Origin: Cryomorpha ignava
GTDB taxonomy: Bacteria > Bacteroidota > Bacteroidia > Flavobacteriales_D > Cryomorphaceae
Direction: 5' to 3'
Assembly (NCBI RefSeq): GCF_010686655.1
Contig: NZ_JAAGVY010000047.1
Coordinates: 1-32,592, forward strand
DNA: 32,592 nt
Shown: in pieces, positions 14,315 through 21,966 of the stretch
Layout of the letters: every line of letters begins with the position of its first letter
How positions within the stretch are numbered: the first letter of the stretch is position 1
Notes under the pieces: model-generated
What the model saw: the letters and a program-made list of their open reading frames with translations, nothing else
Database searches by the model: none
Told to the model about the DNA's origin: nothing
Translations under genes and position numbers: made by a program

Positions 14315-16464
14315 TACATTTTAAGTGAAAGCTGAATCCGCTTACGTGCCACATCCACGCTCACCACTTTCACTTGTACTTGCTGGTTGAGTTTTACGAT
14401 TTCATTCGGGTCGCTAACAAACCGGTCGGCCATTTCGCTTACGTGAATTAAGCCGTCCTGCTTTACGCCCACATCTACAAAAGCACCAAAACCTGCAATA
14501 TTGGTTACAATGCCGGGAACGATCATTCCTTCTTTCAAATCTTCTACCTTGCGTAAACTCGGATCGAAGCTGAACATTTTGGCTTTTCCGCGCGGGTCAC
14601 GACCTATTTTGCCAAGTGATTCCACAATATTTTTTAAGGTTGGCAATCCCGTTTCACCGGTTACGTATCGGTTTAGATCAATAGCCTCAAAAGCAGATCG
14701 GGCTCCTACCAAATCATCAATCGACTTTTTTAAATCTTTTGCCATTTTGCGCACCACACCATAACTTTCGGGGTGAACCGCAGAATTATCGAGTGGGTTT
14801 TTTGCGTCTGATATGCGCAGAAATCCTGCGGATTGCTCAAAGGCTTTTGGCCCCAGACCTTTAACTTTTTTCAGCGCTTCGCGACTTTCAAAAACGCCGT
14901 TTTCATTTCGGTATTCCACAATGTTTTCGGCCAGTTTTGGTCCCAGACCAGATACATAACTCAATAAATGTACGCTGGCCGTATTGAGCTCCACTCCCAC
15001 CTGATTTACAACACTTATCACCGTTTGGTCAAGCGATTCCTTCAACTTATTTTGATCTACATCGTGCTGATACTGACCAACCCCAATACTTTTCGGATCA
15101 ATCTTTACCAGCTCTGCCAACGGATCTAAAAGTCGGCGACCAATGCTCACCGCACCGCGCACCGTTACATCATAATCGGGAAATTCCTTGCGCGCCACAC
15201 TCGATGCAGAATAAACCGAAGCGCCGGCTTCATTAACCATATAAACCTCAACATTATCGCGAAAACGCACTCGCTGACGGATGAAATCTTCAGTCTCCCG
15301 ACCGGCTGTTCCATTTCCAATCGCAACGGCTTCCAGCTTATAACTCTCTACGAGCTGCCCCACTTTTGCAGCGGCTTGGCTGGTTTCGCGCTGCGGAGGA
15401 TGCGGATAAATCGTTTCATTGTGAAGCAATTGTCCCTGCGCATCGAGGCAAACAGTTTTGCATCCACTTTTAAATCCGGGATCTATTGCGAGGGTGCGCT
15501 TTTGACCAACCGGCGGAGTGAGCAAAAGCTGACGCAGATTTTCGGCAAAAACGCTTATCGCCTGTTCATCTGCTTTTTCTTTGCTTTCTGACTTAAATTC
15601 CGTTTCGATTGAGGGTTTTAAAAGGCGCTTGTAAGCATCTTTTACCGCCAGCTCAACTTGTTGACCGGTTTGATTTCCACTCTTTACAAAAATCCGATCC
15701 AAGTCTTTCAGCGCCTCTTCTTCAGGTGGAGAAATAGCTACACGCAAAAAACCTTCGCTCTCTGCGCGGCGAATTGCTAAAAGCCGATGGCTGGGAATGC
15801 GCTGCAGCGGTTCTGAAAACTCAAAATAATCTCGGTACTTCTCGGCTTCGGTTTCTTTTCCTTTTACGAGCTTTGCTGTTATGGCTGCCTTTCGGCGAAA
15901 GAGGCGGCGCACCGTTTCGCGGGCACGTTGGCGCTCACTAACCCATTCTGACATGATGTGGCGGGCACCTTCCAGAGCTTCATCAACATTCGAAATATTG
16001 CCTTTTACAAACCGTTTTGCCAGTTGTTCAACATTTCCCGATTCCTGCTTCATGATGGCACCGGCAAGTGGTTCTAATCCATTTTCTCGCGCCACAGATG
16101 CTTTGGTTTTACGCTTTGGCTTGAATGGCAAATAGAGATCTTCAAGTTCGGTAAGCGACCAGGAGTTGACAATTTGTTTCTTGAGCTCATCGGTCATTAA
16201 TCCTTGGTCTGAAATGCTTTCCAGGATAAAAGCTCGTCGCTTTTCCAGCTCAAGTAGGATGGCATTTTCTTTTTGGATGGCAGCGATTTCCACTTCATCG
16301 AGGCCACCTGTGCGCTCTTGCCGATACCTGGCGATGAAAGGAATAGTTGCACCTTCGGCAAAAAGTGCCAAAGTACTGGCGACTTGTTTTTCGCTAATAT
16401 TCAGATTTTTGGAAATTCTTGCATTTCGACTACGCTCAATGACCAAATTCGTGGTTTCCGCCAT
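14314..16464 (-). CDS. tex: Tex family RNA-binding transcription accessory protein
   Basis: A 716-residue protein with the complete Tex layout: N-terminal helical Tex_N domain (QVASTLALFAEGATIPFIARYRQERTGGLDEVEIAAIQ), a YqgF/RNase H-like domain (TLAIDPGFKSGCKTVCLD near 324-341), tandem helix-hairpin-helix motifs (LSYVSGLGPKLAENIVEYRN, then ALKKVKGLGPKAFEQSAGFLRI) and a C-terminal S1 domain (GIVTNIAGFGAFVDVGVKQDGLIHVSEMADRF). Tex binds nucleic acid and the transcription machinery and affects transcript fate; the YqgF part is usually not an active nuclease. Length is normal for the family. The stop codon is followed immediately by a 7-bp repeat array. A -7 box lies 15 bp before the ATG. Confidence 0.95.
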   Translation of the reverse strand: MAETTNLVIERSRNARISKNLNISEKQVASTLALFAEGATIPFIARYRQERTGGLDEVEIAAIQKENAILLELEKRRAFILESISDQGLMTDELKKQIVNSWSLTELEDLYLPFKPKRKTKASVARENGLEPLAGAIMKQESGNVEQLAKRFVKGNISNVDEALEGARHIMSEWVSERQRARETVRRLFRRKAAITAKLVKGKETEAEKYRDYFEFSEPLQRIPSHRLLAIRRAESEGFLRVAISPPEEEALKDLDRIFVKSGNQTGQQVELAVKDAYKRLLKPSIETEFKSESKEKADEQAISVFAENLRQLLLTPPVGQKRTLAIDPGFKSGCKTVCLDAQGQLLHNETIYPHPPQRETSQAAAKVGQLVESYKLEAVAIGNGTAGRETEDFIRQRVRFRDNVEVYMVNEAGASVYSASSVARKEFPDYDVTVRGAVSIGRRLLDPLAELVKIDPKSIGVGQYQHDVDQNKLKESLDQTVISVVNQVGVELNTASVHLLSYVSGLGPKLAENIVEYRNENGVFESREALKKVKGLGPKAFEQSAGFLRISDAKNPLDNSAVHPESYGVVRKMAKDLKKSIDDLVGARSAFEAIDLNRYVTGETGLPTLKNIVESLGKIGRDPRGKAKMFSFDPSLRKVEDLKEGMIVPGIVTNIAGFGAFVDVGVKQDGLIHVSEMADRFVSDPNEIVKLNQQVQVKVVSVDVARKRIQLSLKM

Positions 16465-16479
16465 GCTTTAAATTTTCTG

Positions 16480-16504
16480 CAAAGTTATGGTTTGCTGGCA
16501 AACC
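16480..16504 (-). promoter_or_regulatory. tex promoter -7 element with adjacent inverted repeat
   Basis: TAACTTTG (16480-16487 on the minus strand) is a perfect TAnnTTTG box 15 bp before the tex ATG. Directly upstream lies the inverted repeat GGTTTGCCAGCAAACC (16489-16504). The repeat could be an operator or could end the nadB transcript, since the nadB stop is only 17 bp further up; there is no T-tract. No -33 element is obvious. Confidence 0.5.
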
Positions 16505-16521
16505 ACGACACGAAATCCAAA

Positions 16522-18090
16522 TCAGGCGAGGATCTTAACTTTATCAAATTCTATTTTAAAGAAGGTACCCTTGTTTGTATTTCTTTCCAAAGATGCATCG
16601 ACAATCATTGTGGCTATAACTATTAAGTTACGCAATTCAATAAGCGGTAGCGAAAAGCCAACTGTTTCAATTGCTTTTTCAACCTTGATTTCCAAAGATT
16701 TGATCTTCACTTTGGCCGCTTGCAAGGTTTTATCCATTCGGTTTATCCCGGCATTTTCGTCCATTATATTCTGAACTTGCTTCCGCCAATGGGCAATCCG
16801 CTTTTCCGATTCAACATTCGCGGAAGCGTACTTAAACCATTCTAAAGATTCATGAATATAAGATGGTTTGAGGGCAATTTCAATTGCTTTCAAATAACTT
16901 CTGTGCGCAAAAACTACAGCTTCTAAAAGAGAATTTGAGGCCAGCCTATTGCCGCCGTGCAAGCCTGTATGCGCGCATTCGCCACAAGCCATAAGTCCCG
17001 AAATAGAAGTTTGTCCGTGCACATCTACATCAATTCCTCCACAGAGATAATGCGCCGCCGGCGCTACGGGAATTAGATCACGCGAAACATCTATTCCCTC
17101 CGATTTGAGCCGTGCAGCAATATTTGGAAAATGGTTTTCAAATTCCACTTTATCTAAATGGCGGCAGTCGAGATAGACGCAATCGCTGCCGGTATTCTTA
17201 ATTTCGGTATAGATTGCTCGTGATACAATATCGCGAGAAGCTAGCTCCAGGCGACTGTCGTAATTTACCATAAAACGTTCACCATTCGCATTTACCAAAT
17301 ACGCTCCAGAGCCTCGCACCGCTTCAGAAATCAGGAACGAAGGCGAGCTTGATCCATGCTTTAAAGCGGTGGGATGAAACTGGATGAACTCCATTCCCTG
17401 AATTTTTGCTCCTACTCGATTTGCCATAGCAATTCCATCGCCGGTGGCGATTACAGAATTGGTAGTAGTGCCGTAAACCTGGCCTACACCGCCAGTAGCG
17501 AGCATAGATACTGAAGATCTAAAAACCTCTGCTGTACCGGTTTCTGTATTCAAAATTAGCGCGCCACTACATTTACTTTCCACTGTTTGCGAATCCTTTT
17601 CCAAGAGCAAATCTATAGCCAGATGGCTGGAAAAAAGCTGAATATTGGACTGCCTGTGAATTTGAATAAGTAAGTTTTTCTCAATTTCAAAACCGGTAAT
17701 ATCGTTGTGGTGCAATATTCGATTTTGGGAATGGCCACCTTCGAGACCAAGGTGAAAATCGCCTTTTCCATTTTTATCAAACCGTACGCCCCAGTCTATC
17801 AATTCCCGAAGTCGGGCAGAGCCTTCAGTAACTACAATCTCAACCACATTTCTATCACAAAGGCCATCGCCAGCTTTGAGCGTATCGTCAATATGCTTTT
17901 GATAGGAATCTAGGATGGTGTCGAGCACCACAGCTATTCCGCCTTGCGCATATTTTGTATTCGACTCATTTTCATTGGCTTTGGTAACAATACACACTTT
18001 TGAATGCGGCTTGTGCTGGGCAACTTTTAGGGCAAATGTGAGCCCGGCGATTCCCGAGCCGATTACCAGATAATCGAAGTTTTGCATCAC
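16522..18090 (-). CDS. nadB: L-aspartate oxidase
   Basis: A 522-residue flavoprotein that oxidises L-aspartate to iminoaspartate, the first step of bacterial NAD synthesis. The N-terminus has the FAD-binding VIGSGIAGLTFAL motif, then NTKYAQGGIAVV, LATGGVGQVYG, the substrate region FIQFHPTALKHG, SEAVRGSGAYLVN, HYLCGGIDVD and GECAHTGLHGGNRLASNSLLE. The helical C-terminal domain is present (WRKQVQNIMDENAGI). Length is normal. It starts with ATG at 18090, overlapping the nadA stop by 4 nt (ATGA), so the two are translationally coupled and deliver iminoaspartate directly to quinolinate synthase. Confidence 0.96.
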   Translation of the reverse strand: MMQNFDYLVIGSGIAGLTFALKVAQHKPHSKVCIVTKANENESNTKYAQGGIAVVLDTILDSYQKHIDDTLKAGDGLCDRNVVEIVVTEGSARLRELIDWGVRFDKNGKGDFHLGLEGGHSQNRILHHNDITGFEIEKNLLIQIHRQSNIQLFSSHLAIDLLLEKDSQTVESKCSGALILNTETGTAEVFRSSVSMLATGGVGQVYGTTTNSVIATGDGIAMANRVGAKIQGMEFIQFHPTALKHGSSSPSFLISEAVRGSGAYLVNANGERFMVNYDSRLELASRDIVSRAIYTEIKNTGSDCVYLDCRHLDKVEFENHFPNIAARLKSEGIDVSRDLIPVAPAAHYLCGGIDVDVHGQTSISGLMACGECAHTGLHGGNRLASNSLLEAVVFAHRSYLKAIEIALKPSYIHESLEWFKYASANVESEKRIAHWRKQVQNIMDENAGINRMDKTLQAAKVKIKSLEIKVEKAIETVGFSLPLIELRNLIVIATMIVDASLERNTNKGTFFKIEFDKVKILA

Positions 18091-19061
18091 GATAGGTTGA
18101 GCATACGCTCAATAGGTATAATGGCTTTCTCTCTAATCTCGTCAGACACGTGAATCTCGGGCGTTTCATTTTTGAGGCACAGGTAAAGCTTCTCCATGGT
18201 GTTCATTTTCATGAAAGCACATTCGCTGCAAGCGCAGGTATTATCTTCTTTAGCAGGAGCTGGAATCAATACCTTTTCGGGAACTTCCTGCTGCATTTTA
18301 TAGAGAATACCAGCTTCGGTGGCTACAATAAACTCCTTACCCGAATCGGTTTTTACGTGATTAATCATTCCAGTAGTTGAGCCGATATACGAAGCGATTT
18401 TTAATATTTCGGGATTCGATTCGGGGTGGGCAATAAACTGCGCTTGTGGATATTTCTGGTGCAATTTCAAGATTTTATCAATTGCAAAAGCCTCGTGCAC
18501 AATACATACACCATCCCACAAAAGCATTTCGCGACCGGTTTTATGCATAATGTAGGCACCGAGATTCTTGTCGGGCGCGAAAATAATCGGTGTACCAAGT
18601 GGAACGGATGCTACCACTTTTTCGGCATTTGAAGAGGTGCAAACGATATCGCTCATCGCCTTAATTTCAGCTGAGCAGTTTACGTAAGTAATTACAGTGT
18701 GACCAGGATGCTTGTCGATAAATTCCCTGAACAAATCTGGGGGGCACGACTCTGCCAAAGAGCAGGATGCGTTGAGATCTGGTAAGAGAACACGTTTTTT
18801 TGGATTGATGATTTTTGCAGTTTCGGCCATAAAGTGAACCCCGGCAAAAACAATTATATCGGCATCGGTCGAAGCTGCCTGCTGCGATAATCCAAGGCTG
18901 TCGCCAACAAAATCGGCTATTTCCTGAATGGCAGGTTCCTGGTAGTAATGGGCGAGGATAATCGCGTTTTTTTCTTTCTTTAAACGCAGAATTTCTTCCG
19001 CGAGGTTAGTCTTCGAAAATGTGTTAAGCGATTTTGCACGCTCCTTTATTAATGTGGTCAT
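18087..19061 (-). CDS. nadA: Quinolinate synthase
   Basis: A 324-residue [4Fe-4S] enzyme that condenses iminoaspartate with dihydroxyacetone phosphate to quinolinate. The three-fold NadA repeats are visible. Likely cluster ligands are C100 (LNASCSLAESC), C186 (WDGVCIVHEAF) and C281 (CACSECAFMKMNT). Other family marks are ILAHYYQEPAIQEIADFVGD near 35-54, FMAETAKI, TYVNCSAEIKA and AHPESNPEIL. First gene of nadA-nadB, with its own promoter at 19155-19186. The third gene of the pathway, nadC, is not in the window. Confidence 0.96.
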   Translation of the reverse strand: MTTLIKERAKSLNTFSKTNLAEEILRLKKEKNAIILAHYYQEPAIQEIADFVGDSLGLSQQAASTDADIIVFAGVHFMAETAKIINPKKRVLLPDLNASCSLAESCPPDLFREFIDKHPGHTVITYVNCSAEIKAMSDIVCTSSNAEKVVASVPLGTPIIFAPDKNLGAYIMHKTGREMLLWDGVCIVHEAFAIDKILKLHQKYPQAQFIAHPESNPEILKIASYIGSTTGMINHVKTDSGKEFIVATEAGILYKMQQEVPEKVLIPAPAKEDNTCACSECAFMKMNTMEKLYLCLKNETPEIHVSDEIREKAIIPIERMLNLS

Positions 19062-19154
19062 TAAATTATTTGAAACCCGCGCGCAACCCGCACTTGAGAA
19101 CTAAATAGGCCGCGCAGAGATCTCTGTTCGCTACCTTCTATCTTAAAATCGACG

Positions 19155-19186
19155 CAAAGATAGACGTTTTATTGATTTGAAATCAA
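19155..19186 (-). promoter_or_regulatory. nadA-nadB promoter with overlapping 15-bp palindrome
   Basis: On the minus strand TTG (19186-19184) and TATCTTTG (19162-19155) match the Bacteroidota -33 and -7 elements with a 21-nt spacer. That gives a leader of roughly 85-90 nt. A perfect palindrome TTGATTTCAAATCAA (19172-19186) covers the -33 box and part of the spacer, a good place for a repressor operator. A second palindrome CAGAGATCTCTG sits in the leader at 19115-19126. The regulator is not known. Confidence 0.65.
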
Positions 19187-19333
19187 GGTCCAACTTAAAA
19201 TAATTTGCCGTTCTAAATGCCTGACAAATCAACTTACACATATGTTTTGTTTTAAACCGTTAACGTAATTTTCTTTACCATAAAATGCAATATTCTTATT
19301 TTTTAACTATAATTGGTAAAAATTTAAAAAGAT

Positions 19334-19813
19334 ATGGAGTCTACTCACGATGTACTGGACAATTCTGGTGCTGTAAGTCAAGAACTTACCCTTAGCCCAA
19401 ATGCAATTTCATTTTTGCACGAAACAAGAAAATGGGTCAACTTTATGGCCATTCTCGGTTTTATCGGAATAGGTTTAATGGTCATTTTCGGCCTATTTGC
19501 TGGAACTATATTTGGTGCTATGGCTAGCGAAATGGGAACTCCGGCAGCTGGTTTTTCTGGATTCTTTGGTATCTTTTATATTTTCGTTGCCCTGCTCTAT
19601 TTCTTCCCGGTTATGTATTTGTATAAATTTGGATCAAAGCTAAAAATTGCACTTAACAGTCACGATAACGGCGCTTTAGAAGGTGCTTTTGAAAATTTGA
19701 AATCACATTATAAGTTTGTGGGAATTTTGATGATTATCGTTATGTCTTTTTACGTTTTAGCTGCTATTTTTATGGCAATTGCAGGCTTTTCGGCGATGAG
19801 TGCTTTTGGATAG
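19334..19813 (+). CDS. DUF5362 family membrane protein
   Basis: A 159-residue protein with a soluble N-terminus of about 35 residues (LSPNAISFLHETRKWVNFMA) followed by four predicted membrane segments: around 36-62, a glycine- and phenylalanine-rich pair within 70-100, and 126-155. The motif FLHETRKWVNFMAILGFIGIG and the cytoplasmic segment YKFGSKLKIALNSHDNGALE, EGAFENLKSHYKFVGIL fit the DUF5362 family, which is widespread in Bacteroidota and has no assigned role. It is divergent from nadA. Confidence 0.8.
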   Translation: MESTHDVLDNSGAVSQELTLSPNAISFLHETRKWVNFMAILGFIGIGLMVIFGLFAGTIFGAMASEMGTPAAGFSGFFGIFYIFVALLYFFPVMYLYKFGSKLKIALNSHDNGALEGAFENLKSHYKFVGILMIIVMSFYVLAAIFMAIAGFSAMSAFG

Positions 19814-19914
19814 AATGACTGCAATGAAGCTTTAGGCCAAGCGCTGCAATATTTAGTTGTGAAGAAAAGTTTTCGCGTTGTTATTGAATTATTTTATCTT
19901 TTCAACATGCATCT

Positions 19915-20331
19915 ATGAAAATTCTCCTTCTTTTAGTTCTCGTTTGCACAAGTACAATTGGCTGGAGCCAAAACAAAGACACATTGTCTGAAACCAAACC
20001 AGATAAAGTTGTAAGCAGGCATTCAGAAAACAAAAATATTGGTCTTTCACATCTCACAACCGATATTATCACCTTTTCGCAATTGGCAGAAAGCCATGAG
20101 CTAACAATTGAAAATATGCCCGAATGGGAGATTATTTCTTACGACCTTACCTATTTTATTCCCGATGGAAATAGTGTAATAATATATGTGGGCAGTGGAG
20201 ACAAAATTCCCGATACCCTGACTCAAGAAATCATCGCCTCGGGTTCGAATAGAATTTTGTTTGAGAATATCATCATTTCCCGAAAGGGAGAATCGGACAC
20301 GGCCGGGTTTCGCAATTTTTATCTGAATTAG
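19915..20331 (+). CDS. Secreted protein of unknown function
   Basis: A 138-residue protein with a signal peptide (MKILLLLVLVCTSTIGWSQ). The remaining 115 residues suggest a small beta-rich domain: EIISYDLTYFIPDGNSVIIY, a glycine turn, DTLTQEIIASGSNRILFENIIISRKG. This end resembles the last domain of GldM-type proteins (membrane-distal, binding partners in T9SS), but the likeness is only by eye. The DUF1287 gene starts 12 bp after its stop, so the two are probably co-transcribed. Confidence 0.65.
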   Translation: MKILLLLVLVCTSTIGWSQNKDTLSETKPDKVVSRHSENKNIGLSHLTTDIITFSQLAESHELTIENMPEWEIISYDLTYFIPDGNSVIIYVGSGDKIPDTLTQEIIASGSNRILFENIIISRKGESDTAGFRNFYLN

Positions 20332-20343
20332 CGTTTGGTCTTT

Positions 20344-20940
20344 ATGGCAATTTCCATAAAAAACGCTTTTCTTGCGTTAGCACTGCTATTTTCCATTACT
20401 GCTTTCGGACAAGAAATAGAGGTTAAAAATTTGTCTGATGCGGCTCTTGAGCTTACTGCTCAACGAGTTACTTATGATCCTGCTTATTATTCCATGGCTT
20501 ATCCAAACGGAGATGTGCCCGCTAACAAGGGCGTGTGTACCGATGTTGTAATCAGGGCTTACCGCAAATTGGGAATTGATCTCCAAAAGGAGGTTCATGA
20601 AGATATGAAATCCAATTTTGCGATTTACCCGAATAATTGGGGATTAAAATCGACCGATAAAAATATTGATCACCGGAGAGTCCCTAATTTGATGAAATTC
20701 TTTGAGCGAAAAGGCACGGTGAAAACGATGTCGCAAAATGCGGATGACTATAAGCCCGGTGATATTATTTGCTGGAATCTTCCCGGAGGTATGACGCATA
20801 TCGGAATTGTGGTGGATGAAAAATCGGCTGATAATAAACGGTATTTGATTGTCCACAATATCGGTGCCGGCCAGGTTTTGGCAGATTGTTTGTTTGATTT
20901 TGAGATTATTGGGCATTATCGGTATCTGGCGGGGATTTAG
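20344..20940 (+). CDS. DUF1287 family secreted NlpC/P60-like protein
   Basis: About 198 residues with a signal peptide (MAISIKNAFLALALLFSITAFGQ). The ATG at 20344 is preferred over an in-frame TTG three codons earlier. The mature part matches DUF1287: QRVTYDPAYYSMAYPNGDVP, then GVCTDVVIRAYRKLGIDLQK with the likely nucleophilic Cys, a central NIDHRRVPNLMKFFERKG, and DYKPGDIICWNLPGGMTHIGIVV with the likely catalytic His. This is a circularly similar relative of NlpC/P60 cysteine peptidases, so a cell-wall role is plausible but unproven. Confidence 0.85.
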   Translation: MAISIKNAFLALALLFSITAFGQEIEVKNLSDAALELTAQRVTYDPAYYSMAYPNGDVPANKGVCTDVVIRAYRKLGIDLQKEVHEDMKSNFAIYPNNWGLKSTDKNIDHRRVPNLMKFFERKGTVKTMSQNADDYKPGDIICWNLPGGMTHIGIVVDEKSADNKRYLIVHNIGAGQVLADCLFDFEIIGHYRYLAGI

Positions 20941-20993
20941 GTTTTGAGAGGCAAAGTATTGGAGAGGCAAGGATTGGAGACGCTGTGCATTAG

Positions 20994-21013
20994 AGACGCA
21001 AAGCATTGCGTCT
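20994..21013. repeat. Hairpin repeat AGACGCAA...TTGCGTCT, copy 1
   Basis: An 8-bp perfect stem with a 4-nt loop. Imperfect copies of the half-site (GAGAGGCAAAGTATTG, GGAGACGCTGTGCATTAGAG) precede it from 20947. The same hairpin recurs at 21934-21955, in both cases about 20 bp before a copy of the dinB 3' end. Confidence 0.7.
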
Positions 21014-21032
21014 TTACCGCAGCAGTAATCGA

Positions 21033-21105
21033 TCATCTGCGTCTATTGGGCAGCAGCGGTGGTGGTTCTCCGTTAGACGGATTGCCGCGTCCTATTGATC
21101 CGGCT
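21033..21105 (-). pseudogene. Duplicated 3' end of dinB (about 24 codons)
   Basis: These 73 bp match the last 73 bp of dinB (21967-22039) with only a few differences, starting exactly at the stop codon. On the minus strand it still reads SIGRGNPSNGEPPPLLPNRRR and stop. It is a fragment without a start and is not expressed as a gene. Confidence 0.8.
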
Positions 21106-21227
21106 ATCTCCCCGCTGCATTTGCAATGCTGCGGTATATTATTCTAATTCCATCAAACCTCTAAAAATATTCGCGCGACAATTATTATAATTTTTCTCTA
21201 TCTTGCAGACGAGTAAAACTGATAATC

Positions 21228-21863
21228 ATGAAAAAATTCAACAATTTACTTTTATTCGCGACAGCTCTATTATTCCTTCCTTTTTTGCAGTCGTGCAACG
21301 ATGACGATGACAATTCCGGCAACGATCCGGCTACGATGACGTATCCGCATACCATAGCCTTCTCCCATTTCGAAAATATTGATTTTAAGATGTGGACGAA
21401 TGGTGCGGAGGTGAATACTACCGGACTGAATTTTATTGATTTTGTAGAAGATGATGAAGATGACTCTTTTCTTGTTGCTGAATATTATGAATCATCACCT
21501 GGATTGACTTTTACAGAAGATTCTGTTTTTAGTATGGCACCGGATAGCACCATTGAAGGTCACCCTTATATTATTTCTAATGACTCTGTTTATACCCAGA
21601 TAGATGGGTTTTTTGGGAGTGATACAATTGTTAATGTCTTTATCGGTCTTGGCTCTCCATCGCACCTGAGACTTGTGCAGGGATTTTCGCAGTACTGTGA
21701 CACGTATACTGGTGAATTAACTATAATCTCGTGTAGTTCAAATTTACATCAAAAGTTTCATACGCTTGAATCGGCACTGGATGAATTTGGAATCACGGCG
21801 CTTGAAGATATTGAAGAAGGTGATACTTTGATTGTCAATAATCGGTATGTTCATTTTCAATAA
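21228..21863 (+). CDS. Lipoprotein of unknown function
   Basis: A 211-residue protein with a lipoprotein signal (MKKFNNLLLFATALLFLPFL, then QSC) and an Asp/Asn-rich tether after the lipidated cysteine (NDDDDNSGND), typical of surface-exposed lipoproteins of Bacteroidota. The rest is acidic and beta-rich with no known domain. Two cysteines (QYCDTYTGELTIISC) may form a disulfide. It sits exactly between the two copies of the dinB tail, so it may have been inserted or carried by that duplication. TATCTTGC upstream near 21200 could be a weak -7 box. Confidence 0.75.
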   Translation: MKKFNNLLLFATALLFLPFLQSCNDDDDNSGNDPATMTYPHTIAFSHFENIDFKMWTNGAEVNTTGLNFIDFVEDDEDDSFLVAEYYESSPGLTFTEDSVFSMAPDSTIEGHPYIISNDSVYTQIDGFFGSDTIVNVFIGLGSPSHLRLVQGFSQYCDTYTGELTIISCSSNLHQKFHTLESALDEFGITALEDIEEGDTLIVNNRYVHFQ

Positions 21864-21933
21864 TGGATTATTGGGGATTTAGATTTGCAAAATGACATTG
21901 GATTTCGGTTTTCTGCGTGACGCATTTCCACGG

Positions 21934-21955
21934 GAGACGCAAAGCCTTGCGTCTC
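21934..21955. terminator. Hairpin between convergent genes (repeat copy 2)
   Basis: GAGACGCAA and TTGCGTCTC form a 9-bp perfect stem with a 4-nt loop, lying between the convergent ends of the lipoprotein gene (21863) and dinB (21967). It may act as a bidirectional terminator although T-tracts are poor. It is the second copy of the hairpin at 20994-21013. Confidence 0.45.
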
Positions 21956-21966
21956 TACAAAACACG

